Source: Nocardia asteroides
GTDB taxonomy: Bacteria; Actinomycetota; Actinomycetes; Mycobacteriales; Mycobacteriaceae
Length of the DNA: 64,000 nucleotides
Direction: 5' to 3'
Assembly: GCF_021183625.1 (NCBI RefSeq)
Contig: NZ_CP089214.1
Location: 496,001-560,000, forward strand
Position 1 is the stretch's first letter, and every line of letters begins with the position of its first letter. The notes below the pieces were generated by a model. It did not search any database. It worked only from the letters and a program-made list of their open reading frames with translations, and had not been told where the DNA came from. The position numbers were made by a program, and so were the translations under genes. Positions 57,585-64,000 of this stretch are shown one piece after another.

Positions 57585-58382
57585 GTGAGCGCGCCGGGGC
57601 CGAGTTACGAGGAGGCGCTGCACGCCGCGCGGGAGATCGCACGCGACCCCGGGACGGTCGTCCACTATCCGCACCCGGGACTGGAGAACGCCCGCTACGG
57701 CCGCGGCTTCTCCTTCCGGCACCGGGTCGACACCGATCGCGGGGTGGTGGACGGCTACATCCTGGTGAGCACCGGCGGACGCGCCAGCGGCATCCTTCCC
57801 TCGGACGACTCCATCGACGAGCGGATCGCGGAGCACCTCGCCCGCGCCGAACACCACAACCGCGACATACCCGACAGCGATCTCACCCCGGCGCAGCACC
57901 TCGCGCTCGAGGCCTACGACGCGGGCCGCACCCGGATCGAGAGCGCAACAGCCGACGCCGACTATGCCGAATACCTCCTCATCACCCTGCGCCGCAACCC
58001 GGACACCGGCGAGCCGGGCCGTACAGTGCTCGCCCGCAACGATTTCCTGCTCCGGCCACCGGAACCCGGCCGCCGCTACACCCAGCCCTGCCCCCGCTGC
58101 ACCCGTCCGGCCCTCTACAACGAGCGCTACCCCCGCCTGGTCTGCGACCACTGCCGCGCCCGCACCACCGACAGCGCCGGACGCCGCATCACCGGCTTCA
58201 ACACGAGCATGGGCGGCGGCATGATCGCGTACTACACCGACACCCTCGACCGCCCCGGGCAGGAGGAGTGCGTCGAGGTCACCCGCACCGGCAGGTGCCT
58301 CGTCGACGGGCAGGCCGCGATCATGGAGGAGGCCCGCTTCGGCGGGATCGTCATCCGGCTCGCCGGGAGTGACCCGCACTGA
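57585..58382 (+). CDS. Hypothetical protein with zinc-ribbon Cys pairs
   Basis: The 265-residue protein has a zinc ribbon in its second half (CPRCTRPALYN, then CDHCRARTTDSAGR) at about residues 167-195. The N-terminal part (SYEEALHAAREIARDPGTVVHYPHPGLENARYG) is not recognised. It ends with a beta-rich segment (YYTDTLDRPGQEECVEV). GTG 57585 fits the promoter at 57572-57577 and a leaderless mRNA. It is convergent with the DUF4291 gene, 6 bases apart. Confidence 0.75.
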   Translation: MSAPGPSYEEALHAAREIARDPGTVVHYPHPGLENARYGRGFSFRHRVDTDRGVVDGYILVSTGGRASGILPSDDSIDERIAEHLARAEHHNRDIPDSDLTPAQHLALEAYDAGRTRIESATADADYAEYLLITLRRNPDTGEPGRTVLARNDFLLRPPEPGRRYTQPCPRCTRPALYNERYPRLVCDHCRARTTDSAGRRITGFNTSMGGGMIAYYTDTLDRPGQEECVEVTRTGRCLVDGQAAIMEEARFGGIVIRLAGSDPH

Positions 58383-58388
58383 ACACGG

Positions 58389-58973
58389 CTACGCCACGCT
58401 CCGCATACCGAGCGCGGCGGCGATATCGTCGGGCACCGGGTAGCTCCGCTCGACCGGGAGCAGCTCGGCGGCGTTCGTGGCTTCGCGGATGGTCCGCACG
58501 GTGTCGGTGATATCGGTGACGGCGACGATCCACTCGTCGAGATACCGCCGCACCGCGTCGCCCGCGAGCCCGACCTGCAGCGATCGATACGGCAGCGGAG
58601 CGGAGCGAAGGTCCCGCTCGGGATCCCACTGCACGCGGACCAGCGCGACCAGGCCGTCCCGCCACTCCTGCTCGCAGGCATGCATCCCCGGCTCGTAGTG
58701 GCTCAGCGCGCTGTGCCGCAGCGCCCACTCGAATCCCGCGCGGGTGATCCTTATGGCGAGCACCCGATCCTGCCCGGGCTTGGTCGCCCAGCCGCTGCGG
58801 TACATCATCCACAGGAACGAGGGCTTGATCCAGGTCATCCGCTCCACCTTGAACCCGGCGCCGAACCGGCCGGCGCGCACCGCCGCCGCGGCGATCTCCG
58901 GGTTGTAGGCCTGGTAGACGACGAGCGATTCGGTGTCGAAGTCGGCCCTGATCTCGCGGAGCGGGTGGTTCAT
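58389..58973 (-). CDS. DUF4291 family protein
   Basis: The 194-residue protein matches DUF4291: IRADFDTESLVVYQAYNPEIA near the start, then TWIKPSFLWMMYRSGWATKPGQ, and QWDPERDL in the middle. The family is widespread in bacteria and eukaryotic microbes and has no known function. ATG 58973 begins at the family N-terminus. It is convergent with the zinc-ribbon protein gene. Confidence 0.92.
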   Translation of the reverse strand: MNHPLREIRADFDTESLVVYQAYNPEIAAAAVRAGRFGAGFKVERMTWIKPSFLWMMYRSGWATKPGQDRVLAIRITRAGFEWALRHSALSHYEPGMHACEQEWRDGLVALVRVQWDPERDLRSAPLPYRSLQVGLAGDAVRRYLDEWIVAVTDITDTVRTIREATNAAELLPVERSYPVPDDIAAALGMRSVA

Positions 58974-59094
58974 GCCCCGGATGGTGCCCGGTCCGCGGCG
59001 CCGGGTCGACCGATTATCGCGGCCCCTCGATATCGGCCGGTGGCCGCGCGGCGCCGGCGTGCTGTCCGCGGAGCCGCGACAGGACCGGTCCGCG

Positions 59095-59751
59095 CTAGAA
59101 CCCGAGCTGTTCGGCGACCTCGGCGATCCCGGCCTCGGTGAGCGAGCCGAGCACGAGATCGGCGCGGGAGAAGTCGAGTTCGGCGGTCATGGCATTGGGC
59201 ACCGCGACGGCGCGCAGCCCGGCCGCCTTCGCGGCGGCGATGCCGTTGGCGGAGTCCTCGACGGCGATGGCGTCGGCGGGGTCGATGTCGAGGGTGTCCA
59301 GGGCGAGCCGGTAGACGGCCGGGTCGGGCTTGCGCCGCGGCACCCGGTCGCCGGTGGCGAGCACGGCGAAGCGCTCGCGCAGCCCGAGCCGCTCCAGGTG
59401 CGGGCCGACCCACGGCTCGCTCGAGCTGGAGGCCAGCCCGACCGCGAGCCCGAGCGCCTTCGCCTCGTCCAGCCAGGCGAGCACGCCCGGCCGGACCACC
59501 TCCGTCGCGATGAGTTCGTGGTGCCTGGCCAGCCGGGCGGCGCGCAGCGTGGCCTGATCGATGGGGTGCCCGACCAGCTCCTCCAGGTGCTGGGCGGCGT
59601 CCCAGCCGGTGGTGCCGATATTGGCGGTCCAGAGTGTGCGGTCCAGCGTGGCGCCGAGGCCGCTGTAGGTCTCCTGCCACGAGGTGTACGAGGGGGTCTC
59701 GGTGTCCAGGATCAGGCCGTCGAAGTCGAAGATCACCGCACGCAGAGCCAC
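59095..59751 (-). CDS. HAD family phosphatase (beta-phosphoglucomutase-like)
   Basis: The 218-residue protein has HAD motif I FDFDGLILDTE (nucleophile Asp and acid Asp), motif II SSSS, motif III Lys in RRKPDP and motif IV VEDSANGI. The cap domain at about residues 18-85 is the helical C1 type. This is the subfamily of sugar-phosphate phosphatases and beta-phosphoglucomutases. The substrate cannot be told. ATG 59751 starts two residues before the motif I strand. Confidence 0.93.
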   Translation of the reverse strand: MALRAVIFDFDGLILDTETPSYTSWQETYSGLGATLDRTLWTANIGTTGWDAAQHLEELVGHPIDQATLRAARLARHHELIATEVVRPGVLAWLDEAKALGLAVGLASSSSEPWVGPHLERLGLRERFAVLATGDRVPRRKPDPAVYRLALDTLDIDPADAIAVEDSANGIAAAKAAGLRAVAVPNAMTAELDFSRADLVLGSLTEAGIAEVAEQLGF

Positions 59752-59851
59752 CGCTTCACCGTACGCGGGCGATGATCCCGCGGACGCTCGTGCCGTCCGG
59801 GATGGTGGTGCGGTGCACGATCGCCGTGTCCGTGCAGTCTGCCGGAGCGCG

Positions 59852-60472
59852 CTACGGGCCGAACTGCCGGACCAGCGCGGGAAGTTGCTCCGGGGTCAGC
59901 CCGGCGATCACCACGATCCCGGCGTCGTCGAAGATCGAGCGGGCGCGGGCGATGTGGTCGGCCGAGGTCACCACGACGGCGTCGCGCACGCCGATGTCGC
60001 GCAGGATCCGCGCGGTGAATTCGGCGTTCTGCAGCGTGGATCCCGCCTCGGATTCGATGTGCACGCGGGCAGGCACGATTCCGTGCGCGACGAGCCAATC
60101 CGCCATCGCCGCCGCCTCGGTGATTCCCTGCTGCGGATTTCCGCCGGTGACGACGACCGGCGAGGCGGGTGCGAGCAATGCCTGGATATAACCGGCCTGG
60201 AGGCGGTGCACCAATTCCGGCCGCATGCTCCCGTCCGGAAGTAACCCGTAGCCGAGGACGACCACCGCGGTCTCCGGTCCGCGCACCGCGGGTGGCCCGG
60301 CCACCGCGGTCGCTCCGGCCGGGATCAGCCCGGTGATCAGCGGTCCCGGCGCGGCGGCGCCGGAATCGGCCGATGCGGTGGCCGGAATGGCGACCACGGC
60401 GGCCAGCCCGAGCAGCGCACCGCCCGCCCTGCGGAGCGAACGGGGTGCGGGCTTACGGTGCCGACCGGCCAT
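59852..60472 (-). CDS. YdcF/DUF218 family protein with signal peptide
   Basis: The 206-residue protein has an N-terminal signal or anchor segment (AGGALLGLAAVVAIPATASA) after a basic stretch. The DUF218 core follows: TAVVVLGYGLLPDGSMRPELVHRL, PVVVTGGNPQQGITEAAAM, and HIESEAGSTLQNAEF. ElyC, SanA and YdcF are members; they act on envelope or lipid-linked precursors in ways not fully known. ATG 60472 is chosen because AGGGGAA stands just upstream and it opens the basic signal N-region. Confidence 0.88.
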   Translation of the reverse strand: MAGRHRKPAPRSLRRAGGALLGLAAVVAIPATASADSGAAAPGPLITGLIPAGATAVAGPPAVRGPETAVVVLGYGLLPDGSMRPELVHRLQAGYIQALLAPASPVVVTGGNPQQGITEAAAMADWLVAHGIVPARVHIESEAGSTLQNAEFTARILRDIGVRDAVVVTSADHIARARSIFDDAGIVVIAGLTPEQLPALVRQFGP

Positions 60473-60660
60473 GGAATTCCCCTGAACTGCGCGTGGACGA
60501 ATACCGTTCATCGTCCGGCGGCGCGACAGCGGAAATCGGTGAACGCGGCTTTGTCTGGACGGATCACGAACTCCGCACACCCGACATTGGCACTGGAAAC
60601 TGTCGCCTTGTGACCGGCTACCGGCCCGGTCGAAAGGAGTTGTGACGGTAGGGTGGGCGC

Positions 60661-61617
60661 ATGAGCGCCGGCGAACAGCGCGACGGGGTCGAGCTGACGA
60701 ATCTGGACCAGCCGCTGAGCGAGGACGCGGCCGCCACCAAGCGCGACCTCGTCGACTACCTGGACGCCGTCGCCGATCGCATCCTCCCCGCCCTCGCCGA
60801 CCGCCCGCTCACCGTGCTGCGGGTGCTGCGCGGGCGGGCGCCGTTCATGCAGAAGAACGTGCCCAAGTACACCCCGGACTGGGTGCGCACGGTGCCGATG
60901 TGGGCGGAGTCCTCGCACCGCGAGGTGCGCTACGCGCTCTGCGACGACCGGCGCACGCTGCTCTGGCTCGCCAACCAGCGCGCCATCGAGTACCACCCCA
61001 CGCTCGGCCTGGCCGCCGACATCTACCGCCCCACCCACCTGATCCTGGATCTGGACCCGCCGCCGGGCAGCGATTTCGCCGCCGTCGTCGCGGTCGCGCA
61101 CCTGGTGCGGCAGGCGCTGGCGGACTGCGGGCTCGCGGGCGCGGTGAAGACCAGCGGGGCAAAGGGCGTGCACGTCTTCGTCCCGGTCGACGACAGCGCC
61201 CCGGTCGACGACGTCGCCGCCGCCACCCGCGCCCTCGCGGCCAGGGCCGAGGCGCTCGACCCCGGCCGCGCCACAACGGCTTTCATCGTCGAGGACCGGA
61301 AGGGCAAGGTCTTCGTCGACTCCACCAGGGCGGGCGGCGCGACCGTCGTCGCCGCCTACAGCCCGCGGTTCCGGGCGGGCACCCCGGTCTCCTTCCCGCT
61401 GGACTGGTCCGACCTGGACCGGATCACCCCGGCCGACTTCACCGTGCGCACCGCGCTCGACGCGCTCGGCGGGCGCGACCCGTGGGCGGCGGCCATGCCC
61501 GCGCCGCAGCGGCTGCCCGCCGAGCTGATCGAGCACGGCCGCACCATTCCGGTGGCCAGGGTGGCCGCCATGCACGAGGGCAAGCGCAGGGCGCGGGCCA
61601 AGCGGGCAGCCGGATAA
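60661..61617 (+). CDS. LigD polymerase-domain-like protein (PolD1-like)
   Basis: The 318-residue protein matches the stand-alone polymerase-domain proteins related to LigD (mycobacterial PolD1, Rv3730c). It has RVLRGRAPFMQKNVPKYTP, the metal-binding LDLDPP, KTSGAKGVHV and VFVDSTRAGGATVVAAY. These primase-polymerase enzymes add nucleotides, including ribonucleotides, during gap repair. No ligase domain or Ku gene is in the window. ATG 60661 is supported by GGGTGGG upstream. It is divergent from the YdcF gene and is followed after 43 bases by a DUF4126 gene. Confidence 0.92.
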   Translation: MSAGEQRDGVELTNLDQPLSEDAAATKRDLVDYLDAVADRILPALADRPLTVLRVLRGRAPFMQKNVPKYTPDWVRTVPMWAESSHREVRYALCDDRRTLLWLANQRAIEYHPTLGLAADIYRPTHLILDLDPPPGSDFAAVVAVAHLVRQALADCGLAGAVKTSGAKGVHVFVPVDDSAPVDDVAAATRALAARAEALDPGRATTAFIVEDRKGKVFVDSTRAGGATVVAAYSPRFRAGTPVSFPLDWSDLDRITPADFTVRTALDALGGRDPWAAAMPAPQRLPAELIEHGRTIPVARVAAMHEGKRRARAKRAAG

Positions 61618-61660
61618 CGATCCGGACAACCACCCGAAAACCCCACCTAGACTCGCAATC

Positions 61661-62248
61661 ATGAGTAGTTGGGTGCTTCCGCTGTTCCTCGGGCTCGGCC
61701 TCGCGGCCGCCTGCGGGTTCCGTGCCTTCCTGCCGCTGCTCATGCTCAGCGCCGCCGCCCGCTTCGACCTCTTCGGCCTCGACCTCAACGAATCCTTCGC
61801 CTGGATCGGCTCGACCGCCGCGCTGGTGGCGCTGACCGTCGCGGCGGGCGCGGAGCTGCTCGCCGACCTCATCCCCTACGTGGACAACCTGCTCTCCCTC
61901 GTGGGGAATGTCACCGGGCCGATCGCGGGCGCCATCGCCGCCGGAGCGGTGTTCCAGACCGCGGACCCGAGCACCGCCGCGATCGCCGGGATCATCGTCG
62001 GCGCCCCGACCGCGCTCACCTTCAGCGCCACCCAGACCGGGGTGCGCGCAGCCAGCACCGCCACCACCGGCGGTTTGACCAACCCGATCGTCTCGATCGT
62101 CGAGAACATCCTGACCTTCTGCACGGTCCTGCTCGCCATGGTGCTGCCGGTACTCATCCCGGTGTTGCTCGCCGGGTTGCTCTACCTCATGTGGCGGGTT
62201 ACCCGCCGGTTCAGGCGGCGCCGCGCGGCGGTGGTCGCGGCCGCATAG
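61661..62248 (+). CDS. DUF4126 membrane protein
   Basis: The 195-residue protein has five to six hydrophobic segments and the DUF4126 pattern (LGLGLAAACGFRAFLPLL, GAELLADLIPYVDNLL, ATQTGVRAASTATTGG). The C-terminus is strongly basic (RVTRRFRRRR). The family is bacterial and of unknown function. ATG 61661 is clear. It follows the PolD-like gene closely, but a functional link is not known. Confidence 0.92.
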   Translation: MSSWVLPLFLGLGLAAACGFRAFLPLLMLSAAARFDLFGLDLNESFAWIGSTAALVALTVAAGAELLADLIPYVDNLLSLVGNVTGPIAGAIAAGAVFQTADPSTAAIAGIIVGAPTALTFSATQTGVRAASTATTGGLTNPIVSIVENILTFCTVLLAMVLPVLIPVLLAGLLYLMWRVTRRFRRRRAAVVAAA

Positions 62249-62255
62249 GCCACGC

Positions 62256-62271
62256 ACCCCCGGCCGGGGGT
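62256..62271 (+). terminator. GC-rich palindrome, possible terminator of the DUF4126 transcript
   Basis: ACCCCCGGCCGGGGGT is a perfect 16-base palindrome starting 7 bases after the DUF4126 stop. It has no T-run, which is usual for actinobacterial terminators, but the hairpin would have almost no loop. Confidence 0.45.
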
Positions 62272-62340
62272 CCGCGTACCGCGCACCGCACGCGAAGACC
62301 GAATACGCTGGCGCTCCCGTACTCGAGTCGGTTCTGACCG

Positions 62341-62355
62341 GAAGTTTCGAACTTC
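62341..62355. promoter_or_regulatory. Inverted repeat upstream of the NRPS gene
   Basis: GAAGTT-TCG-AACTTC is a perfect 15-base palindrome 129 bases upstream of the NRPS start. It is a candidate operator. No clear -10 or -35 was found nearby. Confidence 0.4.
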
Positions 62356-62484
62356 GGCTCCGGGGCTGCTCCCCGAATTCGGTTCCGCGACAGTCGTTCG
62401 AGTAGCTTGACCGCTTGCAGGATGGTCGCCGCGGCGTCGGCGGTGGAGTGAAGGAGTTCTTGGTCCGATGGCCTCGGTGTCCCG

Positions 62485-64000
62485 ATGACCCGTTCCGCTC
62501 GTACCCGCCCGGCCCGGAACAGGGTGCCGCGCGCGATCCGGCTGCCGCAGCTGCTCGCCGCGGCTGCCGAGGCGAATCCCGGCGGGGTGGCGGTGGTCGC
62601 CGCCGGGGCCGGGGCGAGCACGGAGCGGCTCACCTACGCCGAGCTGGACACGCGGTCGAGCCGGCTGGCCCGCTCGCTCATCGCGCGCGGGGTCGGCCCG
62701 GAGGACCTGGTCGTGATCGGCATCCGGCGCTCGGTGGCGTCGGTGCTCGCGGTGTGGGCGGTCGCGAAGACCGGGGCCGGCTTCGTTCCGGTGGATCCGA
62801 ACTACCCGCCGGATCGGGTGCGGCACATGCTCACCGACTGCGGCGCCGCGCTCGGGCTCACCGTCTCGGCGGCGCGGCCGGGGCTCACCGACGACATCGG
62901 CTGGCTCACCCTGGACGACCCGGCGTTCCTGGCCGAGGTGGCGGGGTACTCGCCGGAGGCGGTCACGCACGGCGATCGGGTGCGGTTGCTGCGGGCCGGG
63001 CACCCGGCGTACGTCATCTACACCTCGGGATCGACCGGGCTGCCGAAGGGCGTGGTGGTGACCCAGGCCGGGCTGGCCGGGTTCTGCGCCGAGCAGCGCG
63101 AGCGGTACCGGGTGGAGCCGGACTCCCGGACGCTGCACTTCGCCTCGCCCTCGTTCGACGCCTCGGTGCTGGAGCTGCTGCTCGCGGTGGGTGGCGGGGC
63201 GACGATGGTGGTCGCCGACCCGGCCGTGTACGGCGGCGACGACCTGGCCCGGCTGCTGCGCCGGGAGCGGGTGACGCACGCCTTCGTCACCCCGGCCGCG
63301 CTGGCGTCGGTGGATCCGACGGGGTTGGACGAGCTGCGCGTGGTGGTCGCCGGGGGCGAAGCGTGCCCGCCGGAGCTGCTGCGCCGCTTGGCCTTCGGCG
63401 GCCGCGAGTTCTACAACGGCTACGGCCCCACCGAGACCACCATCATGACCAATATCAGCGCCCCGCTGCGCCCGGGCGAGGTCGTGACCATCGGCGGGCC
63501 GATCCGCGGGATCACCGAGTTCGTGCTGGACGAGCGGCTCGCGCCGATGCCGGGCGGGGTGGCCGGCGAGCTCTACATCACCGGCGCGCAGCTCGCGCGC
63601 GGGTATCACCGCAGGCCGGGGCTGACCGCGGCCCGCTTCGTGCCGAACCCGTTCGCGGCGGACGGCTCCCGCCTGTACCGGACCGGTGATCTGGTGCGGT
63701 CGCTCCCCGGTGGCGAGCTGCAGTATCTGGGCCGCAACGACTTCCAGGTCAAGATTCGCGGCTTCCGGATCGAGCTGGGTGAGATCGACGCGGTGCTCGC
63801 CGCCGACGAGTCGGTGGATCTGGCGGTCACCGTCGGGCACGAACACGGCGGCGGCACGGTGCTCGTCTCCTACGTGCACGCCGCCGATGGCGCGGTCATC
63901 GATGTCGACGCCCTGACCGAGCGGGCCCGCGCGCACCTGCCCGCGCACATGGTGCCCGCGGCGATCACGGTGCTCGATCGCATTCCGCTGACCCCGGTCG
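62485..64000 (+). CDS. Non-ribosomal peptide synthetase, N-terminal adenylation domain (3' truncated by window edge)
   Basis: The visible 505 residues form an adenylation domain that begins almost at the start codon, so this is an initiation-type module. Core motifs are in order: [17 protein letters not shown] (A1/A2), [13 protein letters not shown] (A3), FDASVLELL (A4), [10 protein letters not shown] (A5), [15 protein letters not shown] (A6), YRTGDLVR (A7) and [13 protein letters not shown] (A8). The binding-pocket Asp of A4 is present, so an alpha-amino acid is likely; specificity is not called. ATG 62485 is the only in-frame start after a stop at 62449. AAGGAG (62451-62456) suits a six-codon open frame at 62468-62488 that overlaps this start (ATGA). 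Confidence 0.93.
   Translation, partial: MTRSARTRPARNRVPRAIRLPQLLAAAAEANPGGVAVVAAGAGASTERLTYAELDTRSSRLARSLIARGVGPEDLVVIGIRRSVASVLAVWAVAKTGAGFVPVDPNYPPDRVRHMLTDCGAALGLTVSAARPGLTDDIGWLTLDDPAFLAEVAGYSPEAVTHGDRVRLLRAGHPAYVIYTSGSTGLPKGVVVTQAGLAGFCAEQRERYRVEPDSRTLHFASPSFDASVLELLLAVGGGATMVVADPAVYGGDDLARLLRRERVTHAFVTPAALASVDPTGLDELRVVVAGGEACPPELLRRLAFGGREFYNGYGPTETTIMTNISAPLRPGEVVTIGGPIRGITEFVLDERLAPMPGGVAGELYITGAQLARGYHRRPGLTAARFVPNPFAADGSRLYRTGDLVRSLPGGELQYLGRNDFQVKIRGFRIELGEIDAVLAADESVDLAVTVGHEHGGGTVLVSYVHAADGAVIDVDALTERARAHLPAHMVPAAITVLDRIPLTPV

Noticed and set aside
62182..63948. A minus-strand open frame opposite the NRPS adenylation domain
   Set aside because: The plus strand has all adenylation core motifs in order.
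1..64000. tRNA or rRNA genes, CRISPR arrays, insertion sequences and transposase genes
   Set aside because: None was seen: no cloverleaf-like or rRNA-like stretch, no regularly spaced repeats and no transposase motifs.

Overview
The window is high-GC DNA with dense, often overlapping genes, many GTG starts and several apparently leaderless promoters. The gene content points to a mycolic-acid actinomycete, most likely Nocardia: WXG100/type VII secretion proteins, a fused HadA/HadB dehydratase, DUF3556, DrrA/DrrB-type ABC genes, PapA-like condensation-fold acyltransferases, UGT-type glycosyltransferases and a LigD-Pol-like polymerase. The genus is inferred; no rRNA or tRNA gene was seen.

Left part (1-21.9 kb). 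A truncated beta-helix-like gene opens the window. It is followed by a compact WXG100 / polymorphic-toxin / immunity trio (0.99-2.87 kb). Next come a TetR gene divergent from a GlxA-type regulator, two alpha/beta hydrolases, 6-phosphogluconate dehydrogenase, and a SoxR-box-like promoter driving an FMN reductase and an EmrB-type exporter. A TetR gene and an SDR gene share a near-identical operator. A decayed kinase-like gene, the HadA/HadB fusion and a large palindrome precede an operon of esterase, di-iron ferritin-like protein, Baeyer-Villiger-type monooxygenase and MerR regulator. A GAD-like protein, a macrodomain protein and a PadR regulator divergent from a methyltransferase complete this part.

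Centre (21.9-35.8 kb). This is the most distinctive block. It holds three translationally coupled condensation-fold acyltransferases, a DrrA/DrrB-type ABC exporter, a GT1-GT2 fusion glycosyltransferase, a second GT1 coupled to two further condensation-fold proteins, and an AraC regulator. Together they look like a locus for making and exporting an acylated glycolipid or glycoconjugate. No named pathway is recognised, and no large PKS or NRPS lies inside the block.

Right-centre (35.9-48.8 kb). An acetaldehyde-dehydrogenase homologue without its catalytic cysteine and a DUF3556 membrane protein lead into a stress-like neighbourhood: three-helix-bundle protein, small membrane proteins, a GH15 hydrolase plus MFS operon, DUF6325/SHOCT pair, decayed glutamine amidotransferase, Na+/H+ antiporter and a split-barrel-like protein. 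Five intergenic copies of one 17-bp palindrome (TCACCC-N5-GGGTGA) occur here, which suggests a local regulon.

Right (48.8-64 kb). A decayed partial copy of a kinase gene, a small secreted peptide, a split type-VII-effector-like operon (WXG-like protein, Pro-rich protein with a C-terminal domain, lipoprotein) and a coupled envelope-protein/membrane-protein/Ser-Thr-kinase trio come first. Housekeeping-like genes follow (zinc-ribbon proteins, DUF4291, HAD phosphatase, YdcF-like, PolD-like, DUF4126). The window ends inside an NRPS gene that begins with an adenylation domain.
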